NCBI GenBank assembly: GCA_027313505.1
Contig: DAHVDN010000014.1
Location: 1 to 61,718, forward strand
DNA length: 61,718 nucleotides
Direction of reading: 5' to 3'
Source: Candidatus Dormiibacterota bacterium
Lineage (GTDB): Bacteria > Chloroflexota > Dormibacteria > Aeolococcales > Bog-877
Shown: positions 16,034 through 23,382 of the stretch, piece after piece
How the letters are laid out: every line of letters starts with the position of its first letter
Position numbering within the stretch: position 1 is the first letter of the stretch
The notes under the pieces: generated by a model
The model's input: only the letters and a program-made list of their open reading frames with translations
Told to the model about the DNA's origin: nothing
The model's database searches: none
Position numbers and translations under genes: made by a program

Positions 16034-16428
16034 TTACGGTTCGCGAAAGACCTCATGGCCTCCGATGCGACGCCACCGGACAGCTGGCTCACCGGCGGGG
16101 TCCACCCACTCGAAGGTGGCTCGACCATCTGGGCCGGAAAAGGACCACGTCATCTCCCAGATGCCCGGGGCGCCATGCACGGGCTTGACCCACAAGGCAG
16201 TCGGCCAGCCTGTCCGCTGAGCGGGCGAAGACCTCAACCCGCCGGCGCGGAGCGCGCCGGGCCTCCTCCAGTGTGCGCGGGTAGCTCCGAACGAGCTCGG
16301 CGAAGTTGGCGAGCGCCTCCTCAGTCGCACCCTGGGCGATCGCTGCGAATCTGAGTCGCGTGGACGATCCACCCTCGGCCCGTCACCTCGGTGACTTCGA
16401 CTTCCACCTGGACCTCGCTGTCTTCCAC
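16034..16428 (-). pseudogene. Frameshifted small gene(s), toxin/antitoxin-like remnant
   Basis: A GTG at 16428 with a strong AGGAGG site begins EVQVEVEVTEVTGRGWIVHA and hits a TGA at 16321. One frame over, the text continues coherently as FAAIAQGATEEALANFAELV, a pattern like a HicB antitoxin, to about RRVEVFARSADRL. A second shift leads into ALWVKPVHGAPGIWEM and AVRWRRIGGHEVF, ending at 16034, which looks like a small RelE/ParE-type or related toxin C-terminus. Two frame breaks in 400 nt indicate decay (or sequence errors). The HicB and ParE labels are tentative. Confidence 0.45.
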
Positions 16429-16476
16429 GCTGGCCCCTCCTGGAAGCCCTGGGCCGACCGATAGCGCAGGCCGAGG

Positions 16477-17361
16477 TCAGCGCTTAAACCGTTCCCGGCC
16501 CCGGAGGCCTCTTGACTTAGGTCCCTTGAACTGGAGATCCGAGGCTGGCGTGCCATCCTTTGGCGACTCTATTGCCTCCACATTCTTGCTCCCGACGGCG
16601 CTATGCGGACCACTCTCTAGACCGTCTGGTTGGTCGTACACGAAGCCGCCGCGGCTAGGAACGGCAATGCGCTCCGTGACACTCTCGGCTTCACGCAGAA
16701 GAAAACTCCGGAGGGTAGCATCATCAAGGGGGACCCGCATCATGCTGCGCAGGCCGGGTGGGACTATCTCCCCGGCCTGCGTCGGGGCCAGGAAGGCATC
16801 TACCCACCCGAGCCGGTCCACCAGCATTCCCTGGTCCTTCGCGAACAGCAAGGGTTCGAGGTCGGCGATGTCTTGCTTCAGGATCGTGACCAGGGCCCAA
16901 ACGTCCACGGCGTCGCGAGGGGCACGTCGGCTGTAAAACGCGTGGAGCTTGTCCACGAATAGGTCGAGGGCGCCCAGAACGTTCACCCCCTCGACTCTGT
17001 CGAAGTCCCCGAGCCTCGGAGCGGCGGCCACCCCGATGTCCACTTTGAGGGTGCCATCGGAACGCGTCACCAGGAAGCCTTGGAATGTCGGGTACCGCCG
17101 GGAGCGACTGACGGTTACCCCGGGCAGGATGGTGGGCAGGTCCGTCATCACGCGCTCACCGAGCAATGGGACGGCGTCCGCCTCGAAAGAGAAGAGGTCC
17201 AGATCCTCACTCAGCCGATGCCCCAGGTAGTACTCGGACAGCGCAGTGCCGCCCGCGAGGGCGAACGACTCCGCCTCGGAGATGCTGAAGACGGCTTGGA
17301 GCGCCTCCTCCTGGAACTGGGTGATGATCCCGTGCTTACGAGGCGCTGGCGGCGTGCTCAA
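16477..17361 (-). CDS. AbiEii-type nucleotidyltransferase toxin
   Basis: 294 residues from a TTG start with GGAGG six nt upstream; the upstream frame has no better start. The AbiEii/AbiGii nucleotidyltransferase signature is clear: ALAGGTALSEYYLGHRLSED followed by LDLFSF, with the GG, Ser and paired Asp of the polymerase-beta-like site. A Lys-Leu helix (DLFVDKLHAFYSRR) and D-V-D-V-WAL follow, as in the family. Such enzymes are toxins of type IV-like TA systems that act in abortive infection, some by modifying tRNA. The gene overlaps the XRE gene by 26 bp, so they form one module. Confidence 0.85.
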   Translation of the reverse strand: MSTPPAPRKHGIITQFQEEALQAVFSISEAESFALAGGTALSEYYLGHRLSEDLDLFSFEADAVPLLGERVMTDLPTILPGVTVSRSRRYPTFQGFLVTRSDGTLKVDIGVAAAPRLGDFDRVEGVNVLGALDLFVDKLHAFYSRRAPRDAVDVWALVTILKQDIADLEPLLFAKDQGMLVDRLGWVDAFLAPTQAGEIVPPGLRSMMRVPLDDATLRSFLLREAESVTERIAVPSRGGFVYDQPDGLESGPHSAVGSKNVEAIESPKDGTPASDLQFKGPKSRGLRGRERFKR

Positions 17362-17830
17362 GGAAGAACCTCCATGTGCTCTTGCGACGAATCCGCAAGG
17401 CATCCAGCTCGCTGGCAATCAAAGCTGGAGAGACGAGCCGCCATATGTCATCCCACTTCGCCTCGTCCAGAACCGTGGCGAGCATGGCTCGGCGCCGCGG
17501 CAGATTCGAGCCTTGCAGGGCGTCCGCGACTTCTCGCCAAGAAGTGTTTGACGACCACATGAAATAGGGCCGGCACTCCCACTCCCGCGCTGTCATCGGG
17601 AAGCGTCCAAGCACTGGGCGGATGCGGGCCGCCGATTGGCCGCTCTCGGGCTTGGTTCTTCCTTCGCGACAGGCAGCCAAGAGTCGAGCAAGGGTCCTAA
17701 CCGAAGGCGAAACCGTGCCTCTCTCGTAGCAGCTGACGGCCGCTTGGGACGTGCCCGCCCGCCTTGCCAGCTCGCGTTGGGAAAGGCCAGCGCTCTCTCT
17801 CGTAGCCCGAAGCATCGTCACGGAGTCCAT
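17336..17830 (-). CDS. XRE-family antitoxin of AbiEii module
   Basis: 164 residues. Residues ~5-60 are a Cro/CI-type helix-turn-helix (LSQRELARRAGTSQAAVSCY). The C-terminal part is helical and presumably contacts the toxin. TATCAT (17837-17842, minus strand) lies 6 nt before the ATG at 17830, so that leaderless start is preferred over the ATG at 17848. GATATC/GGTATC half-sites flank this promoter and could be the autoregulatory operator. HTH plus AbiEii is a common paired arrangement. Confidence 0.8.
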   Translation of the reverse strand: MDSVTMLRATRESAGLSQRELARRAGTSQAAVSCYERGTVSPSVRTLARLLAACREGRTKPESGQSAARIRPVLGRFPMTAREWECRPYFMWSSNTSWREVADALQGSNLPRRRAMLATVLDEAKWDDIWRLVSPALIASELDALRIRRKSTWRFFLEHAASAS

Positions 17831-17934
17831 GCCAGCATGATACCACATCCGATATCAGATAAACTCGACTCTCGCAATTCAGGCAGCGGCCGACCCCGGG
17901 ACGGGGCTCCGTCAGCTCTTCGCTTGTCTTAGGT

Positions 17935-18573
17935 CTAGTGGCGGTGCGATCCGAAGTCAGAGCGATCCGACGGTCTGAGCCGTGGCGCCGACGGACCCGT
18001 GCGACCAGCGGTTCCCGGCACGAGCTGGCGCCGAACATAGTCCGCCATCCCAGGTATCGCAAAGTCCAGAATCTCGCCCTGAGTCACCAATGTCCCCTTC
18101 GTCAGTAGCCGAGCGCGGATCATGGACAGACCCTTCGGGGTGGAGCGCAGCTTATCAGCGATGGACCGGCCGGTCACCTCGCCACCAGACTTGGCCAACT
18201 CAGCCAAGGCCATTAGATACTCCCGCTCTCGGCCTGATGCCTGCGCCCACCGCGCACTGTATAGGCCCCGATCCAGTTCTCGGCCAGCCGGCGCCACGGC
18301 CCGCTCCGCTGCGTCCAGATGGACACGGTCCTGCCCAACCGATGCCCGCCATGCGTGCTTGCCATACAACTGGATGGCGTAGGGATATCCCCCGCTCTCC
18401 CGAGCCAAGAGTCGAGCCGCCTCCTCATCCATCGGCCTCCCACCCTGTTCGGCCGGTCCCTGGAGTGCGGCGACGGTGTCGACCTCCCCAAGTAGGCCCA
18501 GCTCATGCCAGCCAGCTCGTTCCAGGTACCCCAGAGAGGGCTCCGTGTCCGAATACTCTGTCTTGGTGCACAA
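17935..18573 (-). pseudogene. Truncated AAA (Cdc6/STAND-like) ATPase, C-terminal part
   Basis: 212 codons matching the C-terminal part of ArchATPase-like proteins: a helical lid with ESGGYPYAIQLYGKHAW, then a winged-helix region (GRSIADKLRSTPKGLSMIRA...LDFAIPGMADYVRRQ). Walker motifs are missing. Directly upstream on the same strand, family-like text continues (GEPGAIPDDAKLAVSA, then a TGA, then RWAVLCTKTEY), with a further frame change before it. The gene is therefore broken by a nonsense codon and at least one frameshift and has lost its N-terminus. The neighbouring SIR2 gene is divergent. Confidence 0.7.
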
Positions 18574-18801
18574 TACGGCCCATCGTCACGCAGACACGGC
18601 CAGCTTGGCGTCGTCCGGGATGGCGCCGGGCTCGCCCAAGCGACGGTGCCCCCGCCGGGGACCACTTGGCCATTGCGGCTGGAGCACGTAACGAGGTGGT
18701 AAACAAGGGCCCCTCTTTCGGGCTTGGGCAACCTTGCCGGCGCCAACTCCCGGCGCGGATCATGTCCAGCCTGGAGCACAGCAAGGAAGAAACCCTTCCG
18801 G

Positions 18802-19992
18802 ATGGATGAAGCTCCGATGCACGCGCAGCGCCTCTTCTTCCTTGGCGCTGGGTTCTCGAGAGCGGCTGGACTGCCACTTTCGGACGAACTCCTAGACTTG
18901 GTCATCGATCAGGTGCGCCGCTCGACTGAAGCAGTGCCAACGAAGCTGGACAAGTCGATCGCCCGCTATCGTACCTACGTGACCGCGACCACCGGCAAGA
19001 CGCCGGACAAGCTGAACTTCGAGGACTTCGCAACCTATCTGGACCATGAGCACATCCTCGGGCTCCGGGGCAGCGACACCTGGTCCGACGAGGGCAACGA
19101 GGATCAACTCATGCTCCGCTGGGGCATCGGGGCGGTGCTGAACCGAATGACGCTGTCCGCGGACAAGATTCCGCCCCTCTATCTCGACTTTGCCCGTCGC
19201 CTGCGCGGTGGCGACATCGTCGTGAGCTTCAACTACGACCTCCTCCTTGAGCGATCACTGGACGCCGTGGGTGTAAAGCACCGGCGTTTCCCTTCACGCT
19301 ACATTGCCTGTTACCCCACCTACTCTGTAGGTGACTCGGATCGGGAGTGGTCTGAGGTCCTGCTCCTCAAGGTTCACGGGTCGATCGACTGGGTCAACCG
19401 CGCACGGTATCACCGAGACTACGAGCTGCCGAGACCCGACCTCGACGAGGAAGAGCAGCGAAGCTTCCGCGAACGGGACATCGTCTTCGGCGGATCGGCC
19501 TGCACCCCCACCAAGCCCCTCGTGGAGGGTCCGAGACCAGAGGGCGATCCCCTCTCTGACGTGTACGTACTTGAGGACCCCGACGCCTTCTACGCGGAGT
19601 TCAGCGCGTGGTGGCATACTGCGCCGCTCGTCCTCCCCCCCTCCCAAGCGAAGATTCACTATGGGGCTCCCCTCCGAGAGTTCTGGAGGGGAATGATCCG
19701 GGACACAACCGCGTGGGGAACGTTGGCGGTCATCGGCTACTCACTTCCTCAGGGCGACCCGTACACCAAGCAGGTGCTGCATGCGCTCTCCTCGGGGCAC
19801 TCGTACGCTTTGGACCACCCCGAGTTGTACCCCTGGACGCAGTCTCGAATCACGGTCGTGGATTACCAACCCGACGACATCGCCAGACAGCGATTCATGA
19901 AGACCTATCGTTTCCTCGATGGCGAGCACACCGACTTCCACTTCGGCGGCCTGTCCTCAAAGTCCGTCGCGTACGTATTTGCCGGGTCGTAG
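18802..19992 (+). CDS. SIR2-like protein, candidate anti-phage NADase
   Basis: 396 residues from the ATG at 18802 (AAGGAAG upstream). The Rossmann NAD-binding motif FFLGAGFSRAAGLP is at ~12-25, the catalytic-region VVSFNYDLLLE (Asn ~144) and LLKVHGSIDW (His ~192) follow, and LAVIGYSLPQGD is the second nucleotide-binding segment. This is the SIR2 fold used by many bacterial defence systems to deplete NAD+ during infection. No TIR, STAND or Argonaute partner is present, so it is a stand-alone or orphaned effector. Its position between a decayed AAA ATPase and TA modules supports defence, but activity is inferred. Confidence 0.8.
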   Translation: MDEAPMHAQRLFFLGAGFSRAAGLPLSDELLDLVIDQVRRSTEAVPTKLDKSIARYRTYVTATTGKTPDKLNFEDFATYLDHEHILGLRGSDTWSDEGNEDQLMLRWGIGAVLNRMTLSADKIPPLYLDFARRLRGGDIVVSFNYDLLLERSLDAVGVKHRRFPSRYIACYPTYSVGDSDREWSEVLLLKVHGSIDWVNRARYHRDYELPRPDLDEEEQRSFRERDIVFGGSACTPTKPLVEGPRPEGDPLSDVYVLEDPDAFYAEFSAWWHTAPLVLPPSQAKIHYGAPLREFWRGMIRDTTAWGTLAVIGYSLPQGDPYTKQVLHALSSGHSYALDHPELYPWTQSRITVVDYQPDDIARQRFMKTYRFLDGEHTDFHFGGLSSKSVAYVFAGS

Positions 19993-20199
19993 CGCTCGCA
20001 GGACCTGACCGACTTCAGATCAGACCGGGAGGCCTCAACGCCGGTTCCAGGGAGCCTGCGCCGCTTCCCGCGGAACGGGTTGGGAGAGGCCCACATTCCC
20101 CGAGGCCATGTCCCGAGGCACGGGCGGGTCAGCGTGAGATGGGACAGATTCGGGCGGCGACGAGGCTACGGGGGCTCCCGCGCGTCCAGCTGGCTGCGG

Positions 20200-20796
20200 T
20201 CAGCGCTCAAGGCTTCCGGGGGAGCGGGGCCCGTTGTTGTTCTTGGACGACCACGGGCCTCTGCCCACGGGTGGTTGTCCATATTCCAAGCGCCCCAGCT
20301 CGATGAGCTGGTCAAGATCCGCCAACTCGGACTCCTGCAGCACGCGCCGCGCCAAGGTGCGCACCGCCTCAAGGGTGAGAGCGTCTTGGTGGCCGAGCAT
20401 GCGGGTGATGTCACCCGCGTCCGTGGCACGCCCCGCGATCATCTTCAGGATGACGAGGTGGGGCAGGGACGCCATCGGGAGACCGTCCGCCCGGTTGGCC
20501 ATGGCGGAATCGACCACCGCTTCACCCCATCGTCCGGGCACGATGATGACGTCGACCGGTTGGTCGTCGGCGCTCTGCCACGTGACCCCGGCGAGCGGCG
20601 GCCGCACGACCAGTTCATGCTGCAGCCGCCACCCGGCTGCGTGCAGGGCTTCTGTGGCTAGGTCCACATCGCGCTGGGCGATCGCGAAGTCGATGTCCAT
20701 GGTTTGGCGAGCGGGCATGAACTGGTTGGCGGCGACCGCTCCGATGATGGCGTGTGGGACGGAGCCGAAGGCGGCGTCAATCTCCTCGATCCCCAT
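20200..20796 (-). CDS. Minimal nucleotidyltransferase-fold toxin candidate
   Basis: 198 residues starting at the ATG that shares one base with the upstream stop (TGATG at 20794-20798). The text AIIGAVAANQF...RQTMDIDFAI matches nucleotidyltransferase folds (G-x-x-A-A-N motif, then D-I-D-F with paired Asp), and VDVIIVPG supplies the third acidic strand. Helices follow, including HLVILKMIAGRATDAGDI, in which K and D are typical of AbiEii-like NTases. With the coupled HTH gene it forms a second TA-like pair in this island. An open upstream frame to 20997 is probably not translated. Confidence 0.75.
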   Translation of the reverse strand: MGIEEIDAAFGSVPHAIIGAVAANQFMPARQTMDIDFAIAQRDVDLATEALHAAGWRLQHELVVRPPLAGVTWQSADDQPVDVIIVPGRWGEAVVDSAMANRADGLPMASLPHLVILKMIAGRATDAGDITRMLGHQDALTLEAVRTLARRVLQESELADLDQLIELGRLEYGQPPVGRGPWSSKNNNGPRSPGSLER

Positions 20797-21140
20797 CACC
20801 GCCCCGCCCGCTCCGGCAGCAGCCTCCACAGGTCGCTCCCCGATCCTGGGGCCCGACGCCGCCATGCCATGGCCGTGATCAGGTGCAGAGGGGTCGTCAC
20901 CTCGGGGCGCGGCTCGCCCCGCCACTGGGGCGGACGGCCCTTGGGCAGCACAACTCCGCGCTGAGCGAGCGCGCGGCTCACCGTTGACGGATGCCACCGC
21001 TTGCCTGCGAAAGGTGCCGGGACCCCCACACGCTCGAGCACCCCCGCGATGTCCCGAGCGGCCAGGCCATAGCCTCGACTCATCTCCACCAGACGGTCGC
21101 TGAGGTCGGCGGACAAGGCGGGGGGACGACCACGACTCAT
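20796..21140 (-). CDS. HTH protein, putative antitoxin of NTase module
   Basis: 114 residues. The N-terminal ~60 residues have a resolvase/recombinase-type helix-turn-helix (LSDRLVEMSRGYGLAARDI ... WHPSTVSRAL). The C-terminal part is basic and Pro/Arg-rich. The extended -10 TGGTATAAT lies 9 nt before the ATG, and the stop overlaps the nucleotidyltransferase start. HTH-first, toxin-second coupling and its own strong promoter are typical of TA operons. The similarity of its HTH to recombinase C-termini suggests an origin from a serine recombinase. Confidence 0.7.
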   Translation of the reverse strand: MSRGRPPALSADLSDRLVEMSRGYGLAARDIAGVLERVGVPAPFAGKRWHPSTVSRALAQRGVVLPKGRPPQWRGEPRPEVTTPLHLITAMAWRRRAPGSGSDLWRLLPERAGR

Positions 21141-21149
21141 TTCTGCAAC

Positions 21150-21155
21150 ATTATA
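21150..21155 (-). promoter_or_regulatory. Consensus -10 (TATAAT) of the HTH/NTase operon
   Basis: TATAAT preceded by TGG (extended -10) on the minus strand, 9 nt upstream of the ATG at 21140. It is the only perfect consensus -10 that I located directly before a gene in this window, implying strong, nearly leaderless expression of the TA-like pair. Confidence 0.6.
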
Positions 21156-21207
21156 CCACCAGCGGGCTCCGTAGAAGCGTGCCGACCGGCGCCCCGCGCC
21201 GACTGGC

Positions 21208-21225
21208 TGCTCTCAATGAATCGTC
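21208..21225. repeat. 18-bp direct repeat, left copy (flanks mazEF)
   Basis: TGCTCTCAATGAATCGTC is identical to 21954-21971, where it is the ribosome-site side and start of the HU gene (ATG-AAT-CGT encodes MNR). The left copy encodes only a vestigial MNRLNGDG ORF. The two copies bracket the MazEF-like pair. Confidence 0.7.
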
Positions 21226-21276
21226 TCAATGGCGATGGAGCGCACCAACAGTAGGAGGGGTGGTACGCTAGCCGAT

Positions 21277-21570
21277 ATGAGCACGGTGGAGAAGGTTACG
21301 GTCAGTCTGCCAGCCGAACTGCTGGCTCGGATCGAGGATCGTCGTCGCGGCCGCGACACCAGCCGTTCCCAAGTGGTGTCGGAACTGCTTTGGCGCGGCT
21401 GGCGCCAAGCTGAAGCCGAGGACCGGGAGCAGCGGTACCGTGCCTCCTACCAGGCGGAGCCTGACACTAGGGGGGAGCAGGCGTGGGCCGACCAGGCGGT
21501 AGCCGACATGCTCGGCGAAGAGAACTCCGACTGGGGGACTGGCGACGCCGGCAACGATGCGGCGAGCTGA
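21277..21570 (+). CDS. Ribbon-helix-helix antitoxin (MazE-position)
   Basis: 97 residues from the ATG at 21277, with TACGCT (21264-21269) 7 nt upstream. The N-terminus is a CopG/MetJ-type RHH: strand VEKVTVSLPAELLARIE followed by the second helix region (SRSQVVSELLWRGW). The acidic C-terminal tail (EENSDWGTGDAGND) is typical of MazF-neutralising peptides. It overlaps the toxin gene by 14 bp. It should bind its own promoter and hold the MazF-like toxin inactive. Confidence 0.85.
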   Translation: MSTVEKVTVSLPAELLARIEDRRRGRDTSRSQVVSELLWRGWRQAEAEDREQRYRASYQAEPDTRGEQAWADQAVADMLGEENSDWGTGDAGNDAAS

Positions 21571-21886
21571 AGTCTGGTGGGCTGAACGGCCCCTCGGCCA
21601 ACGCCATCCCGTCCTCCTGCTGTCATGGGACGCGCACGGCGATTGGCGGGACCGTGTGACCGTGGCCGACATCACCACCCATGTTCGGGGACTCGATGCC
21701 GAGGTCCCCCTCACCGAGGCCGACGGAATGCCGCGGCCCTGCGTGGTCAACTTGGACAACATCGCGACGATCCCGCGCAGCGTCCTTCGATCTCGCATCA
21801 CCAGGCTCAGTCTGTCGCGGATGACTCAGGTCAACCGTGCAACGCATCTTGCGCTCGGCCTCGCCGTCCCCTGCGGCATCGCGTAG
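21557..21886 (+). CDS. mazF: MazF/PemK-family mRNA interferase toxin
   Basis: 109 residues of the PemK/MazF SH3-like barrel. Characteristic blocks are RRAEVWWAERP, RHPVLLLSW, VTVADITTHVRGLDAEVPL and CVVNLDNIATIPRS. The conserved Arg after VTVADITT and the NLDNI segment belong to the RNA-binding and catalytic face. Full length and intact. It would cleave mRNA at short sequence motifs when antitoxin is lost. It is translationally coupled to the RHH antitoxin and the pair is bracketed by an 18-bp repeat. Confidence 0.9.
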   Translation: MRRAEVWWAERPLGQRHPVLLLSWDAHGDWRDRVTVADITTHVRGLDAEVPLTEADGMPRPCVVNLDNIATIPRSVLRSRITRLSLSRMTQVNRATHLALGLAVPCGIA

Positions 21887-21953
21887 CCGGTGAGGGCCAC
21901 CCCTATACAATCCCAAGCTGGGCTTCAAAACGCCCGCTCAAGATCACAGGGGG

Positions 21954-21971
21954 TGCTCTCAATGAATCGTC
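21954..21971. repeat. 18-bp direct repeat, right copy (start of HU gene)
   Basis: Identical to 21208-21225. Here it spans the 5' end of the HU coding sequence, including its ATG at 21962. The left copy therefore looks like the original or duplicated beginning of the same gene, separated from it by the mazEF pair. Confidence 0.7.
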
Positions 21972-22303
21972 GCGAACTATCCAAGACCTTGCAAGCCCAG
22001 TTGCTTTACGATGGCGACCCGAGCGATCCCGTCTTCTCGAGCTTCAGCTTCGCCGACGAGACGCTCCAGCTGATCTTCGGGCTAATCGGCCAGAAGCTCG
22101 AGGCGGGCGAAGATGTCAGCATCGCCGGCTTCGGCCACTGGAAGATCAGTGAGAGCCCGGGCGGAATGAGGCGCAACCCAAGGACTGGGGCGCCGGTTAA
22201 GGTAGCCCCTTCCAAGAAGGTTCGCTTCTACCCGGCCAGCGCTCTCAAGATGGCCGTCGCCAGCAAGCCGGTCCGCCGGCGCACGACCCGGCGACCGGGC
22301 TAA
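21962..22303 (+). CDS. HU-family DNA-binding protein
   Basis: 113 residues with an ATG preceded by AGGGGGTG; TATACAAT about 50 nt upstream is a possible promoter. The HU/IHF core is recognisable: a helix ending in LIGQKLEAGEDVSIAGFGHW, the arm GGMRRNPRTGAPVKV, and SKKVRFYPASALK. A basic tail (RRRTTRRPG) follows. The N-terminal helix is longer and more acidic than in canonical HU (~90 aa). It would bind and bend DNA. It may be element-encoded rather than the housekeeping HU, given its location beside TA genes. Confidence 0.85.
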   Translation: MNRRELSKTLQAQLLYDGDPSDPVFSSFSFADETLQLIFGLIGQKLEAGEDVSIAGFGHWKISESPGGMRRNPRTGAPVKVAPSKKVRFYPASALKMAVASKPVRRRTTRRPG

Positions 22304-22355
22304 GCAACTATTCGGACAACCTTGGCCGGGCGCAACCTAGTCCCGCGGGGTAGCC

Positions 22356-23339
22356 TCAGCCGCGGTCGAGCCTCTGCTGGAGTTCCTCTTCCGTCGGCCC
22401 CGTCGCGGGTCCGATGGCCTGTATCGACAGCGCAGCGGCAGCGTTTGCGGCCCGGGCCGCGGCCAGGAGACTCGCACCACGTCCGAGCCAAGCAACCAGC
22501 GCACCGGTGTGGGCATCCCCAGCTCCAGTCGTATCGAGGACCTCTGGCACCGGGTAGGCAGCAACGTGGGAAAGAGTCCCACCATCCCAGACCCAGGCGC
22601 CCGAGGCGCCCTTTCGGAGGATTACCGCGCCTCGCGAGCTGATAAGCGTTGCAAGCGAAGTTGCGATGGCATCGGGACTCGACTGGCCGGTCAACAACTG
22701 GCCCTCGCGCCAGTTCAAGGTGAGGAGATCCGTCCTCCTCAATACTTGCGTCGCGATGGGTGGTGGGATGTCCGCCACAGGAGGACCCGGGTCGAAGACA
22801 CACCATGCGTCGAGCGGGAGTGTGCCCGCCCATTCTCCGAGCGCCGCCGCAGACGCCCGCCCCATTGCGAGGTCATAGCCTGAGAGATAGATGAGATCGC
22901 CGGGCTCCAATGTGATCCTCGCCAGGTCCTCGGGGGTGATCTCGGCCTCGACACCCGGAGCTCCTATATACCGGCTCTCTCCTCCTGCCTCAACCAGCCC
23001 GACGTCGAAGCCAGAGTCCCGCCCATTGGCTACCGGCACAAGCAAGCCGATGCCCTCGCTCGTTAGTCGTTCCTGAATGAGGCGCCCGTTGGGGCCAGAG
23101 CCCACCTTGCCCGCGTAGTAAGTCGACATGCCTAGCCGCGCCGCTGCGGCGGCGACGTTGAACGAACCCCCCACCTGCGTCACAGTGCGTGTCGCGATGC
23201 AGCTCGCACCTCGCTCGGGCACGGTGGACACGTACATCAGCACATCCACGAGAGCCTGCGCGGCGACGACGAACCGGTGCTGCCCGACGGGAAGCCAAGT
23301 GCCGGCCTCGTCCAGGTGTCCGTGCGACGTCAGCGCCAC
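22356..23339 (-). CDS. PfkB-family carbohydrate (ribo)kinase
   Basis: 327 residues with both PfkB signatures: an N-terminal GGSFNVAAAAARLG (substrate-binding GG) and the C-terminal DTTGAGDAHTGAL with the catalytic Asp. The order and length fit ribokinase-like enzymes. It is the last gene of the operon GntR - ADP-ribosylglycohydrolase - NCS1 permease - kinase, so it probably phosphorylates a sugar released from an imported glycoside. The GTG start at 23339 is 43 nt after the permease stop and has no obvious ribosome site, so the start is uncertain. Confidence 0.9.
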   Translation of the reverse strand: MALTSHGHLDEAGTWLPVGQHRFVVAAQALVDVLMYVSTVPERGASCIATRTVTQVGGSFNVAAAAARLGMSTYYAGKVGSGPNGRLIQERLTSEGIGLLVPVANGRDSGFDVGLVEAGGESRYIGAPGVEAEITPEDLARITLEPGDLIYLSGYDLAMGRASAAALGEWAGTLPLDAWCVFDPGPPVADIPPPIATQVLRRTDLLTLNWREGQLLTGQSSPDAIATSLATLISSRGAVILRKGASGAWVWDGGTLSHVAAYPVPEVLDTTGAGDAHTGALVAWLGRGASLLAAARAANAAAALSIQAIGPATGPTEEELQQRLDRG

Positions 23340-23382
23340 CGTTGGCTATCCGACCACGCTCTTTCGGATCGTTGGCTACACC

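Noticed and set aside
20797-20997. N-terminal extension of the nucleotidyltransferase
   Set aside because: It lies inside the coupled HTH gene; the TGATG junction gives a better start.
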